The notes under the pieces are model-generated. The model was not told the origin of the DNA. It did no database searches and was given only the letters and a program-made list of their open reading frames with translations. A stretch of 31,987 nucleotides of DNA from Proteobacteria bacterium UBA5122 (lineage in GTDB: Bacteria > Pseudomonadota > Gammaproteobacteria > Tenderiales > Tenderiaceae): contig DHYU01000026.1 in assembly GCA_002415485.1 (NCBI GenBank), positions 1 through 31,987 on the forward strand. Direction: 5' to 3'. The position numbers and the translations under genes were made by a program. Below, piece by piece: positions 16,611-25,362 of the stretch. The stretch's first letter is position 1; each line of letters begins with the position of its first letter.

Positions 16611-17749
16611 ACCGATGCCTCCGCCTTTGGCGTCGCCGTTTTGGTTTTATTTCGTTTCTCCAACAGTTGCTGAGCCAAGCCGACAATCCCTTGTGGCAGG
16701 AAGATCGTGACAAAGATGAACAACGCACCAAGGAAGAAAAGCCAGATCTCCGGCGCAAAACCGGTGAAGAAGGTCTTGGCAAAATTCACCACCACCGCAC
16801 CAACTACTGCACCGAGCAATGTGCCACGACCACCAACTGCGACCCAGACTACGAGCTCTATCGAATTCAACGGAGAAAATTCACCCGGATTAATAATCCC
16901 CACCTGCGGTGTATACAAGGCACCGGCTATCCCGGCAAGCATGGCAGAGAAGACAAATATCCATAACTTGAATGATTCGACCTTGTAACCTACAAAACGG
17001 GTACGCGCCTCGGCATCACGAATCGCCACCACCACACGCCCCATCTTCGAATTGACCACAAATTTCGATACTACGTAGGCCAGCCCCAAGAAGAAGATCG
17101 TCGCGATAAACAACCCAGCACGCGTGTTATCTGACTGTAAGTCAAAGCCCAAAATATCTTTGAAGTCGGTTAAACCATTGTTGCCGCCAAAACCCATCTC
17201 GTTTCTAAAGAAGGCCAGCATCAAGGCAAAGGTCAGCGCCTGAGTGATAATTGACAGATATACCCCTGTAACTCGCGAACGAAACGCGAGCCAACCAAAG
17301 ACATAGGCCAACATACCCGGCACCAACACCACCATCAGCATCGCAAACCAGAACATATCAAACCCCTGCCAATACCATGGCAGTTCGGTCCAGCTCAGGA
17401 ACACCATAAAATCCGGCAGATCTGGATTGCCGTACACGCCACGGTCACCGATCTGACGCATCAGGTACATGCCCATCGCATATCCTCCGAGCGCGAAGAA
17501 CGCTGCATGACCCAGACTAAGGATGCCGCAGTACCCCCACACCAAATCGAGTGCAATGGCCAGAATGGCGTAACTCAGATATTTGCCGAGCAGGGTCACC
17601 GTATATGTCGAGACATGAAACGGCGAATCTGCCGGCACCATCAAATTACAAAATGGCACAACGATCGCAAGCGCTACCAGTGTAATCAAAAACCACTTGG
17701 CGGCCTTATCATTCGCCAACAGCGTCATAATGAAGCTTCTATTTTCCAT
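16607..17749 (-). CDS. urtC: Urea ABC transporter permease UrtC
   Basis: LivM-type inner-membrane permease of about 380 residues with many hydrophobic helices. DLVWGYCGILSLGHAAFFALG and GVYLSIITQALTFA are typical of UrtC. The start chosen is the ATG at 17749 (MENRSFIMTLL), with AGGGG 7 bases upstream; the upstream alternative at 17773 would overlap urtB. It forms the channel with UrtB. The gap to urtB is 10 bases and the stop overlaps the urtD start. Confidence 0.95.
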   Translation of the reverse strand: MENRSFIMTLLANDKAAKWFLITLVALAIVVPFCNLMVPADSPFHVSTYTVTLLGKYLSYAILAIALDLVWGYCGILSLGHAAFFALGGYAMGMYLMRQIGDRGVYGNPDLPDFMVFLSWTELPWYWQGFDMFWFAMLMVVLVPGMLAYVFGWLAFRSRVTGVYLSIITQALTFALMLAFFRNEMGFGGNNGLTDFKDILGFDLQSDNTRAGLFIATIFFLGLAYVVSKFVVNSKMGRVVVAIRDAEARTRFVGYKVESFKLWIFVFSAMLAGIAGALYTPQVGIINPGEFSPLNSIELVVWVAVGGRGTLLGAVVGAVVVNFAKTFFTGFAPEIWLFFLGALFIFVTIFLPQGIVGLAQQLLEKRNKTKTATPKAEASV

Positions 17750-17759
17750 GATCAGCCCC

Positions 17760-19391
17760 TTATTCCGCTGCACGGCCGCGTTGCGGGAACAATCCCTTCG
17801 GCCGTTTTTGTATAAACAGGATGATGAAGATCAACACCAGTATCTTCGCCAATACTGCACCCGCCCACGGCTCCAATACCTTGTTAATCACGCCCAATGA
17901 CATCGCCGCGACCAAGGTACCCCACAGATTGCCGACACCGCCAAACACCACCACCATGAACGAATCGATGATGTAGGCCTGACCCATGTTGGGACCGACA
18001 TTGGTCAATTGGCTCAAGGCGACTCCTGCAATGCCCGCAATCCCGGAACCCAAGCCAAAGGTCATCGCATCGACCCAGCCAGTGCGTACACCCATTGCCC
18101 GCGCCATTTGTCGATTCTGCGAAACGGCGCGCACATGCAAGCCGAGTGAAGTCTTTTTCAACACCATCAACAGCGCAATGAACACGAGCAGGCTAAAGAT
18201 AATGATGTAACCACGGTTATAGGTCAGTGCGAGCGCACTATTCACTTCAAAGGTACCACTCATCCATTCCGGGGTTTCCACCGAACGATTGAGGGGAGAA
18301 AAAATAGTACGTACCAGCTGTTGTAGAATCAGACTGATACCGAATGTTGCCAATAGGGTTTCTAGCGGACGCCCATATAAAAACTGGATCACGCCACGCT
18401 CTATCGCAACCCCAACTAAACCAGCCACCACAAAGGCTGCGGGGATCGCAACAAACAATGAATACTCGATCGAGTTTGGCATCAACAATTGCACCACGTA
18501 CGTGGTATAGGCGCCGATCATGATCAATTCACCATGCGCCATATTGATCACTCCCATCACACCAAAGGTGATGGCCAAACCGATCGCTGCCAACAACAAC
18601 ACTGATCCAAGACTCAAACCAAAGTATATGGTTTCAGCCCATTCGTTATACTTGAGTTTGGCATCAATGCGTGCCAACGCCTTGATCGCAGCGCTACGCA
18701 GCTCGCGGTCTTCTAATTTATATTGTCCGTTCTCATTCTTCTCCACCAAGGGTAATAACGCATTGCGCGCAGCGGACTCCAGGCTATCGCCCAGAATATC
18801 GACTGCCGCCAAACGCAGACTGGCGTCATCTGATCCAAGCTCGTAAATCGCGACCCCGACCGCCAACACATCGAGTACCAGCCCTTCCGTCTCTATCGAT
18901 TGACGATCACGCAACAACACAACCGACTCACTATCGATATCACGGAGCATATTGCGCACCGCATCACGGCGCACCTTAGAATCTTTATTATTGAGACTCA
19001 ACTTCGCAATCGCGGCCCTCAGGTCTTTACGCAGTGAGTTGTTCACCTTGACCTTATTCAAGTCTCGCTTGTTGACAACACCGAGCGTCTCCCCGCTCAC
19101 CACTGCCGTCACCGCGAGCCCATCATCTGTTTTCGCTGTAAAAACCAACAACTGTGGCTCTTGTTCTTGAAAGTGTAGATCACCATCGAGCATTTGCTGA
19201 AACACCTTCATCACACGAGGATCATCGATGGTTTCCAGCTGACTAATAACTTCTTTCTTTTTATTAAAGCTATCGTCTTTTAATCCTTCCAAGACCTCTG
19301 CCAATGCCATGTCGCTGGCTTTTGCAGCTCCCGCTAGGACAAAGATCATAAAAGGGATGAAAAAGAGCCTGCACAGCCGTTCAATGCTCAT
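17760..19391 (-). CDS. urtB: Urea ABC transporter permease UrtB
   Basis: LivH-type permease with the long N-terminal region typical of UrtB. From the ATG at 19391 it is 543 residues. A signal peptide (MSIERLCRLFFIPFMIFVLA...AKA) is followed by a roughly 250-residue periplasmic, HEAT-like helical domain with repeated aspartate/leucine helices. The permease core (TIYFGLSLGSVLLLAAIGLA onward) then has about eight membrane helices and contains GVINMAHGELIMIGAYTTY. A further in-frame extension to 19469 exists, but AGAAGG lies just before 19391 and the signal peptide begins there. It is preceded by a hairpin that may lower expression relative to urtA. Confidence 0.95.
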   Translation of the reverse strand: MSIERLCRLFFIPFMIFVLAGAAKASDMALAEVLEGLKDDSFNKKKEVISQLETIDDPRVMKVFQQMLDGDLHFQEQEPQLLVFTAKTDDGLAVTAVVSGETLGVVNKRDLNKVKVNNSLRKDLRAAIAKLSLNNKDSKVRRDAVRNMLRDIDSESVVLLRDRQSIETEGLVLDVLAVGVAIYELGSDDASLRLAAVDILGDSLESAARNALLPLVEKNENGQYKLEDRELRSAAIKALARIDAKLKYNEWAETIYFGLSLGSVLLLAAIGLAITFGVMGVINMAHGELIMIGAYTTYVVQLLMPNSIEYSLFVAIPAAFVVAGLVGVAIERGVIQFLYGRPLETLLATFGISLILQQLVRTIFSPLNRSVETPEWMSGTFEVNSALALTYNRGYIIIFSLLVFIALLMVLKKTSLGLHVRAVSQNRQMARAMGVRTGWVDAMTFGLGSGIAGIAGVALSQLTNVGPNMGQAYIIDSFMVVVFGGVGNLWGTLVAAMSLGVINKVLEPWAGAVLAKILVLIFIILFIQKRPKGLFPQRGRAAE

Positions 19392-19422
19392 AAAAACCTT
19401 CTTTAGTTTTTTTGGAACAAGA

Positions 19423-19446
19423 AAGGGGTGACATCTGCCACCCCTT
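19423..19446 (-). terminator. Intercistronic hairpin between urtA and urtB
   Basis: AAGGGGTG (19423-19430) and CACCCCTT (19439-19446) form an 8-bp stem with an 8-base loop. On the transcribed strand it is followed by a T-rich TTCTTGTT tail. It sits between the urtA stop and the urtB start. This is where a partial terminator or mRNA 3'-end stabiliser would make the binding protein more abundant than the membrane components. Confidence 0.5.
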
Positions 19447-19497
19447 CTAATCGTCATACCAACCATCAATTACCCATGCAGGGCAATCGGGGCCTGA

Positions 19498-20778
19498 TTA
19501 GTAGTTCTGACCGGAACAAGTTTTGGTCTTGGTGTTGTAGTTACCACACTTCAACGTCACCCAATCTGCCTCGATATCTTTACTACCGGGCAGGAAGTCA
19601 GACCATGCATCGCCAGGAACCAGACCTTTGGTTTCCCAAACGACTTCAAATTGACCATCGTCCTGGATCTCACCGATCAGTACTGGCTTGGTGATATGGT
19701 GGTTTGGCAGCATCTTAGATGTACCACCGGTCAGATTTGGAACCTCGACACCGATAATGGCGTCAGCAACTTTATCAGTATCCGTGGTACCCGCTTTCTC
19801 AACAGCATTCACCCACATGTTAAAGCCGATGTAATGTGCTTCCATTGGGTCGTTGGTTACGCGCTTTTTATCTTTGATGAACTTGTGCCATGCATTGATA
19901 AAGGCATCATTGGCATCAGCCTCGACACTCATGAAGTAGTTCCAAGCGGCCAAATGGCCGACCAGAGGACCAGTATCAATACCTGACAACTCTTCTTCAC
20001 CAACCGAGAATGCAACTACCGGGATGTCTTCAGCAGAGACACCTTGGTTACCCAGCTCTTTATAAAAAGGCACATTGGCATCACCATTGATGGTAGATAC
20101 TACTGCAGTCTTTTTACCTTCAGAGCCGAATTTCTTAATGTCAGCTACAATGCTTTGCCAATCAGAGTGACCAAACGGTGTGTAGTTGATCATAATATCC
20201 TTCTCGGCCACGCCTTTACCTTTCAAGTAAGCCTCAAGGATTTTATTGGTAGTTCTCGGATATACATAATCGGTACCGGCCAATACCCAGCGTTCGACAC
20301 CAACCTCTTTCATCAAATAATCGACCGCAGGAATAGCCTGCTGGTTAGGCGCCGCACCTGTGTAAAAAACATTCTTTGATGATTCTTCACCTTCGTATTG
20401 CACGGGGTAGAACATCAAACCATTCAATTCTTCAATAACAGGCAATACAGATTTACGAGATACCGATGTCCAGCATCCGAAAATAACATCTACCTTTTCT
20501 TTTTCAATCAGTTCGCGGGTCTTTTCTGCGAACAAAGGCCAGTTAGACGCAGGATCAACAACCACCGCTTCCAACTTCTTACCTAATACACCACCCTTTT
20601 TGTTTTGCTCTTCGATGAGCATAAGCATAGTGTCTTTCAACGTGGTTTCACTGATGGCCATCGTGCCTGACAACGAGTGAAGGACCCCAACTTTAATCGT
20701 ATCACCAGCGATAACGATCGTAGACGTCATACCAAGCGCAGCAGCTACCATAAAACTGGCAACGGATTTCTTGAACAT
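19498..20778 (-). CDS. urtA: Urea ABC transporter substrate-binding protein UrtA
   Basis: Periplasmic binding protein, 426 residues from the ATG at 20778. A signal peptide (MFKKSVASFMVAAALGMTS...VIA) is followed by the UrtA mature start GDTIKVGVLHSLSGTMA. The conserved GCWTSVSRKSVLPV, LFYP-like MFYPVQYEGEE and TDYVYPRTTNK blocks identify the urea/short-chain-amide binding family. AGGGG precedes the chosen ATG; upstream in-frame codons to 20841 are not needed. It follows the porin by 98 bases with no convincing promoter or terminator between them, so porin-urtABCDE is probably one unit. Two cysteines near the C terminus (LKCGNYN, KTCSG) might form a disulfide. Confidence 0.95.
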   Translation of the reverse strand: MFKKSVASFMVAAALGMTSTIVIAGDTIKVGVLHSLSGTMAISETTLKDTMLMLIEEQNKKGGVLGKKLEAVVVDPASNWPLFAEKTRELIEKEKVDVIFGCWTSVSRKSVLPVIEELNGLMFYPVQYEGEESSKNVFYTGAAPNQQAIPAVDYLMKEVGVERWVLAGTDYVYPRTTNKILEAYLKGKGVAEKDIMINYTPFGHSDWQSIVADIKKFGSEGKKTAVVSTINGDANVPFYKELGNQGVSAEDIPVVAFSVGEEELSGIDTGPLVGHLAAWNYFMSVEADANDAFINAWHKFIKDKKRVTNDPMEAHYIGFNMWVNAVEKAGTTDTDKVADAIIGVEVPNLTGGTSKMLPNHHITKPVLIGEIQDDGQFEVVWETKGLVPGDAWSDFLPGSKDIEADWVTLKCGNYNTKTKTCSGQNY

Positions 20779-20876
20779 TGTTATACCCCTAGTCAATCTG
20801 GATTTTTTATGCACCTGTATATGGCAGCCATCCATAGCCAACCATACGCAGGTAGCGCTTAAGCTATTGAGCTGAA

Positions 20877-21548
20877 TTACAGATCAAAGCTCTTTGAGTA
20901 AGTCACTGTGAACAATGGATCTTCTTCTACAGCACCGGCAGCAGTATCAGCAACGTCGTTACTTGCAATGCTCACACCAAAAGACAATTCGTCAGTAGCC
21001 TGATAACCAACCGTGATGTGGCTATACTCATTGCCTGGATTTTCCAGATCCCAGAAGCCGTAAGTCACACTAACCTTGTCCATGCCATAGCTCAGCGTGA
21101 AGTAATTGTCATCATCTTTGTCGCTGTCTGTTGCGGTGTATGCAGTCACACCGAACCCGGCATAGCTCAAGCCAATCACCAGCTCAGAAGCATCGGTGTC
21201 ACCCAAATCCTGCGCAGTACCTTCTTCTGGATACAAATACTCCCAGAAAGAAATGTCATAACCAAAGCCGTTGACTTCACCGCCAAAACCCAGGTACAGA
21301 TCAGTCTCATGACCGTCAGTTTCGGTAGAAGTCCACACACCTGCGTAAAAACCACTCTCATGGCTATAGTCCAATGAACCAGAAGCAGCCGCACCACTTG
21401 GAGTCAGGTTTTGACCACGCCACAAGTACATATTGCTAATCGCAAAACTCGCGCTCATTTCAGCTTGCGCTGGTGTAACAGCCATCATGGCAGGTACAGA
21501 CATGACAGAAGCGATTGCCAAAGGCATCAATTTTTTACGTAGTTTCAT
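20877..21548 (-). CDS. TorF-family putative outer-membrane porin
   Basis: 223-residue secreted beta-strand protein. It has a signal peptide ending ...TPAQA at about residue 29. Alternating amphipathic strands follow, with the family landmark LDYSHESGFYAGVW and an early YLWRGQNLTPSG (R-G-x-x-x-S/T-type) segment. These match the gcw_chp/TorF family of putative porins. It is acidic (DSDKDDDNYF turns). GGGAG lies 8-9 bases before the ATG. It lies between a strong terminator and urtA, under its own sigma-54-like promoter, so a role in outer-membrane passage of urea or amides is an attractive inference but is not shown by sequence. Confidence 0.85.
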   Translation of the reverse strand: MKLRKKLMPLAIASVMSVPAMMAVTPAQAEMSASFAISNMYLWRGQNLTPSGAAASGSLDYSHESGFYAGVWTSTETDGHETDLYLGFGGEVNGFGYDISFWEYLYPEEGTAQDLGDTDASELVIGLSYAGFGVTAYTATDSDKDDDNYFTLSYGMDKVSVTYGFWDLENPGNEYSHITVGYQATDELSFGVSIASNDVADTAAGAVEEDPLFTVTYSKSFDL

Positions 21549-21567
21549 TTTGGTTTCTCCCTACTTA

Positions 21568-21599
21568 TGAGTAAAATTATGTTTCATTTGGGTTACTCA
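21568..21599 (-). other. Possible 5' leader hairpin of the porin-urt transcript
   Basis: TGAGTAA (21568-21574) and TTACTCA (21593-21599) are perfect 7-bp complementary arms with an 18-base loop. They lie between the predicted sigma-54 start site and the porin ribosome site. The hairpin could modulate mRNA stability or translation. The loop is long and no known riboswitch pattern is recognised, so this may be chance. Confidence 0.25.
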
Positions 21600-21638
21600 C
21601 CCTTGTTCGGATACTGCTAAATATCTCGCTATCACTTG

Positions 21639-21654
21639 TGCATAGCGCGTGCCA
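21639..21654 (-). promoter_or_regulatory. Sigma-54-type promoter upstream of porin-urt operon
   Basis: On the minus strand the sequence reads TGGCACGCGCTATGCA. This is the -24/-12 consensus TGGCACG-N4-TTGCW with a single mismatch (A for the first T of the -12 element). Spacing between the invariant GG and GC is exact. Transcription would start near 21628, giving an 80-base leader before the porin ATG. An isolated NtrC-like half site TGGTGCG lies at 21740-21746, about 110 bases upstream of that start. Confidence 0.75.
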
Positions 21655-21788
21655 ACATGCAACATTCATATGAATTCAATAACTTAGACTTCAACACCCC
21701 ACCTCCAACTCGATTAGCAAGATCTGCATCGACTCAACCTGGTGCGTAAACGCATACATTTTTCATATAACGCACAAAAAGCGGGCAT

Positions 21789-21811
21789 AAAAAAACCGCC
21801 CGTAGGCGGTT
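21789..21811 (-). terminator. Intrinsic terminator after ureG
   Basis: On the minus strand a 7-bp stem AACCGCC/GGCGGTT with a TACG tetraloop is followed directly by a run of T (complement of A7 at 21789-21795). It begins 22 bases after the ureG stop. This separates ureDABCEFG from the downstream porin-urt genes, which therefore need their own promoter. Confidence 0.9.
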
Positions 21812-21832
21812 GCTTGAAAAACTCGGCCATCA

Positions 21833-22447
21833 TCACGCTGCACGTAACATGCCTGCCTCAATAATGAACGTGATGACCTGTTGCAACCCTTCATTTGTCT
21901 TTAGATTGGTAAAAACAAACGGCCGCTCACCACGCATCCGCCGCGCATCCTCTTCCATCACCTGCAAAGAGGCACCAACATGGGGCGCAAGATCGATTTT
22001 ATTAATTACCAACAGGTCCGACTTGGTGATCCCCGGTCCGCCTTTACGTGGAATCTTATCTCCCGCAGCAACATCGATTACGTAGATCGTCAAATCCGAC
22101 AGCTCAGGACTAAAGGTCGCACTGAGGTTATCGCCACCACTCTCAACCAATACAAAATCCAGGTCGGCATGTCGCTGCATCAGCTCATCGATCGCCGCCA
22201 GATTCATCGATGCATCTTCACGGATTGCAGTATGCGGACACCCTCCAGTCTCGACACCCATGATGCGATCTGCACTCAAGGCCTCGTTACGCGTTAAAAA
22301 CTGCGCATCTTCCTGTGTGTAGATATCATTCGTCACCACCGCGATGTTGTAACGATCGCGCAGCTCTTGGCACAAGGCCCACAACAAGGCTGTCTTGCCC
22401 GAACCGACAGGGCCGCCCACTCCAATGCGTAAGGTATTGCTCGACAT
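21833..22447 (-). CDS. ureG: Urease accessory GTPase UreG
   Basis: SIMIBI-class GTPase that supplies GTP hydrolysis and nickel transfer during urease activation. The P-loop GGPVGSGKT is at residues 11-19. The UreG-specific VETGGCPHTAIREDAS (metal-binding Cys-Pro-His) and the VESGGDNLSATFSPEL block are intact, as is the NKID specificity motif. The 204-residue length is normal. It is last in the urease operon, 8 bases after ureF, and is followed by an intrinsic terminator. Confidence 0.97.
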   Translation of the reverse strand: MSSNTLRIGVGGPVGSGKTALLWALCQELRDRYNIAVVTNDIYTQEDAQFLTRNEALSADRIMGVETGGCPHTAIREDASMNLAAIDELMQRHADLDFVLVESGGDNLSATFSPELSDLTIYVIDVAAGDKIPRKGGPGITKSDLLVINKIDLAPHVGASLQVMEEDARRMRGERPFVFTNLKTNEGLQQVITFIIEAGMLRAA

Positions 22448-22455
22448 AATATGTC

Positions 22456-23136
22456 CTATGATCTAAATAAACGTGAATACTGTTGTTCATGCCAGGCACT
22501 GACCATCGCCACACCGGGCAACGATGCACCGACATCAGCATCATCCACCTGCAGTGCATTCGCGATAACCTCTTCAATCACCGGCTGTAATTTCATCAAG
22601 ATACGCTGGCCATCTGTTTGCCCCAGCGGCACCAGTTTAATAGCCGCCGCAACTTGATTCTCACACCAACTCCACAACAAACCTGCCAATGCCTCATTTT
22701 CATTCACTTGCTGCGCCACGGCGGCAAGACTATACATCGCGATATAGCTGGTATAGGGCTGACGCAACCATGCTGCCGCCCGCGCCTCACCCAAGTCGGT
22801 CAATAAGCGCGCCAAGGCCTGTCCTTGTTGCCGATCCTCCAAGCGCAGTTCTTTAGCATCACGCCAGGCAATCAATTCGGCACTCAGGCGTTTAACCGCC
22901 AATTCATCACCGACCGCCCACGCACGATGCATACGCAGACACATCGGCGCATCCAGATAAGCATGGGAGTTACGCAAGACGCCTGTCAGCCATGACAAAA
23001 CTTCATCGCGCTGCGTCAATTCACCACGATCAATCACACACTCCAAGCCCTGCGAATAGGCAAATGCACCCACCGGCAGACTGGGACTTGCCAGTCGCAA
23101 CAGTGATAATAAACCGGGACTCACCTTATTCATCAT
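22456..23136 (-). CDS. ureF: Urease accessory protein UreF
   Basis: All-helical urease chaperone that binds UreD and UreG in the activation complex. LLRLASPSLPVGAFAYSQGLE is the diagnostic UreF N-terminal block. The true start is MMNKVSPGLL at 23136 (or 23133), giving about 226 residues. The longer open frame upstream is out-of-frame reading through the His-rich ureE tail and gives an implausible Met/Val/Thr-rich sequence. The start overlaps the end of ureE by 11 bases without a strong ribosome site, suggesting translational coupling. Confidence 0.95.
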   Translation of the reverse strand: MMNKVSPGLLSLLRLASPSLPVGAFAYSQGLECVIDRGELTQRDEVLSWLTGVLRNSHAYLDAPMCLRMHRAWAVGDELAVKRLSAELIAWRDAKELRLEDRQQGQALARLLTDLGEARAAAWLRQPYTSYIAMYSLAAVAQQVNENEALAGLLWSWCENQVAAAIKLVPLGQTDGQRILMKLQPVIEEVIANALQVDDADVGASLPGVAMVSAWHEQQYSRLFRS

Positions 23137-23650
23137 GCGCGTGCCTGTGACCATGTTCATAACTGTCATCATGACTGTGATCATGGCGCTGATCGTGGCC
23201 CAGGCTATGACTATGGCCATGCGAATGACCACCGCTATACGCACCACTCTCTGGTTCAAACGGCGCCAACGCGTATTCAACCGTGAGCCCCAAGCCTCGC
23301 ACCATGTCATCCAGTACGTGATCATGCAGATAACTCAAACGCATTGCCTCAACCTGCAATGGCACATGACGGTTTCCCAAGTGATAGGCCGCACGCATCA
23401 ACAACAGCGCATCATCACTGCACACCTGTGATACCGACTCAGCACTCGCCTGGACCTGCACCACACGACCATCATCGGCACACAGACAATCACCATCACG
23501 TAAGATCTGGCCACGGTTTAGAAATAAACCAGCCTCTTCACCATTGCTCAACACCACACGCAGACGGCTGCGTTGACGCTGTTCAAATGGCAGCGACAAA
23601 AACAGCTCAGTTGCACAACGGCATTCGAGACGTTGTTCGATACGCAACAT
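23126..23650 (-). CDS. ureE: Urease accessory nickel metallochaperone UreE
   Basis: 174-residue nickel chaperone. The N-terminal UreE domain (peptide-binding beta fold, RSRLRVVLSNGEEAGLFLNRG) is followed by the ferredoxin-like metal domain with AYHLGNRHVPLQ, which contains the conserved interface histidine. The last 39 residues are a histidine-rich tail with 12 His in HSHG/HDHSHD-type runs, expected to store or deliver nickel. It lies 2 bases after ureC and overlaps ureF. No nickel permease gene is in the locus. Confidence 0.96.
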   Translation of the reverse strand: MLRIEQRLECRCATELFLSLPFEQRQRSRLRVVLSNGEEAGLFLNRGQILRDGDCLCADDGRVVQVQASAESVSQVCSDDALLLMRAAYHLGNRHVPLQVEAMRLSYLHDHVLDDMVRGLGLTVEYALAPFEPESGAYSGGHSHGHSHSLGHDQRHDHSHDDSYEHGHRHAHDE

Positions 23651-23652
23651 GA

Positions 23653-25362
23653 CTAAAACAGAAAATAACGTTGCGCCAATGGCAGCTCGGCCATCGGTTC
23701 ACAGGTTAATAGTTCACCATCAGCACGCACCGCATAGGTCTGCGGATCAACCTCTACCTTCGGCTGATAGGTATTCAGGATCATGTCGGCCTTGCGCACA
23801 GTGCGACAACCCTTAACGGCAGCAATCTGTTTTTGCAGCCCCAGTCTGTCAGCCACACCACCCTCAACCGCCGCCTGCGACAAAAAGGTCAGTGACGTGT
23901 TATACAAGGCACCGCCCAGCGCACCAAACATCGGCCGGTAGTGCACCGGCTGCGGTGTCGGAATCGAGGCATTGGGATCTCCCATCGGTGCTGCTGCAAT
24001 CATGCCACCCTTGATAATCATCGAAGGTTTCGCACCAAAGAACGCAGGTTTCCATAAAACGATATCTGCCAATTTGCCGACCTCGATCGATCCCACCTCA
24101 TGGGCAATGCCGTGGGCCAAGGCTGGATTGATCGTGTACTTGGCAACATAACGACGGGCACGGAAGTTATCGTTGCGATCGCTATCCGGTGCCAATGGTC
24201 CACGCTGCACCTTCATCTTGTGCGCCGTCTGCCAGGTGCGCGTCACCACTTCACCGACACGCCCCATCGCCTGCGAATCTGAGGCAATCATTGAGAAGGC
24301 ACCGAGATCATGAAAGATATCTTCGGCGGCGATCGTCTCGCGGCGGATGCGTGATTCTGCAAAGGCCACGTCTTCCGGAATATTTGGATCAAGATGATGA
24401 CAAACCATCAACATGTCGAGATGCTCATCGACAGTATTGATCGTATACGGCCGCGTCGGATTGGTACTCGACGGCAGCACATTATCCAAACCACAGGCGG
24501 TAATGATGTCGGGCGCATGGCCACCACCCGCACCTTCGGTGTGATAGGTGTGAATGGTGCGATGTTTAAAGGCATTAATCGTATCTTCAACAAAGCCCGA
24601 CTCATTCAGCGTATCGGTATGGATAGCCACCTGGATATCGTAACGCTCGGCCACATCCAAACAACAATCAATCGCCGCAGGTGTCGTGCCCCAGTCTTCA
24701 TGCAACTTCATGCCCATCACACCGGCTTCGACCTGTTCTTCCAGTGAAGCGGGCAGACTGGCATTGCCCTTACCCAAAAAGCCCAGATTCATCGGCAGCG
24801 CATCGGCCGCCTTCAGCATCTGTGAGATGTACCACGGCCCTGGTGTGCACGTCGTCGCATTGGTGCCTGCGGCCGGGCCGGTGCCGCCACCGATCATCGT
24901 CGTCACCCCCGACATCAAGGCCTCGTCGATCTGTTGCGGACAAATAAAATGGATATGCGCATCGATCGCGCCAGCCGTAATGATCTGACCTTCACCGGCA
25001 ATGATCTCAGTACCGGCACCGATGATTATCGTCACACCCGGCTGCACATCGGGATTACCCGCCTTGCCAATCGCAGCAATGCGACCATGTTTGATACCAA
25101 TATCGGCCTTCACAATGCCCCAATGATCAAGGATCAAGGCATTGGTGATTACCGTATCCATCACCTTCGGATGGCTGTTGGTTTCCTGGCTCTGCCCCAT
25201 GCCATCACGGATGACCTTGCCACCACCGAACTTCACCTCTTCGCCGTAGAGGGCATAGTCTTTTTCAACTTCTATCCACAACGCGGTATCACCCAAGCGC
25301 ACGCGATCGCCCACGGTGGGGCCAAACATATCGGCATAGGCGCGTCTGTTCATCGTCTTCAT
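23653..25362 (-). CDS. ureC: Urease subunit alpha (catalytic)
   Basis: 569-residue nickel amidohydrolase that hydrolyses urea to ammonia and carbamate. All active-site residues are visible: His136 and His138 in IDAHIHF, carbamylated Lys219 in MGMKLHEDWG, His248 in AIHTDTLNE, His274 in HTYHTEGAGGGHAPD, the flap region CHHLDPNIPEDVAFAESR with catalytic His322, and Asp362 in ASDSQAMGR. GGAGG precedes the ATG, which overlaps the ureB stop by 4 bases. Length and sequence look fully functional. Confidence 0.98.
   Translation of the reverse strand: MKTMNRRAYADMFGPTVGDRVRLGDTALWIEVEKDYALYGEEVKFGGGKVIRDGMGQSQETNSHPKVMDTVITNALILDHWGIVKADIGIKHGRIAAIGKAGNPDVQPGVTIIIGAGTEIIAGEGQIITAGAIDAHIHFICPQQIDEALMSGVTTMIGGGTGPAAGTNATTCTPGPWYISQMLKAADALPMNLGFLGKGNASLPASLEEQVEAGVMGMKLHEDWGTTPAAIDCCLDVAERYDIQVAIHTDTLNESGFVEDTINAFKHRTIHTYHTEGAGGGHAPDIITACGLDNVLPSSTNPTRPYTINTVDEHLDMLMVCHHLDPNIPEDVAFAESRIRRETIAAEDIFHDLGAFSMIASDSQAMGRVGEVVTRTWQTAHKMKVQRGPLAPDSDRNDNFRARRYVAKYTINPALAHGIAHEVGSIEVGKLADIVLWKPAFFGAKPSMIIKGGMIAAAPMGDPNASIPTPQPVHYRPMFGALGGALYNTSLTFLSQAAVEGGVADRLGLQKQIAAVKGCRTVRKADMILNTYQPKVEVDPQTYAVRADGELLTCEPMAELPLAQRYFLF

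Noticed and set aside
20779..20876. Separate promoter or terminator between the porin and urtA
   Set aside because: Only 4-5 bp inverted repeats and no convincing -35/-10 or -24/-12 pair; read-through from the porin is simpler.
22456..23325. Longer ureF reading frame starting at 23325
   Set aside because: The extra 63 residues come from reading the His-rich ureE tail in another frame and are Met/Val/Thr-rich nonsense. The UreF family start fits 23136.
24394..24747. Plus-strand ORFs inside ureC and other genes
   Set aside because: They are antisense shadows of strongly conserved genes, with low-complexity or implausible protein sequence and no ribosome sites.
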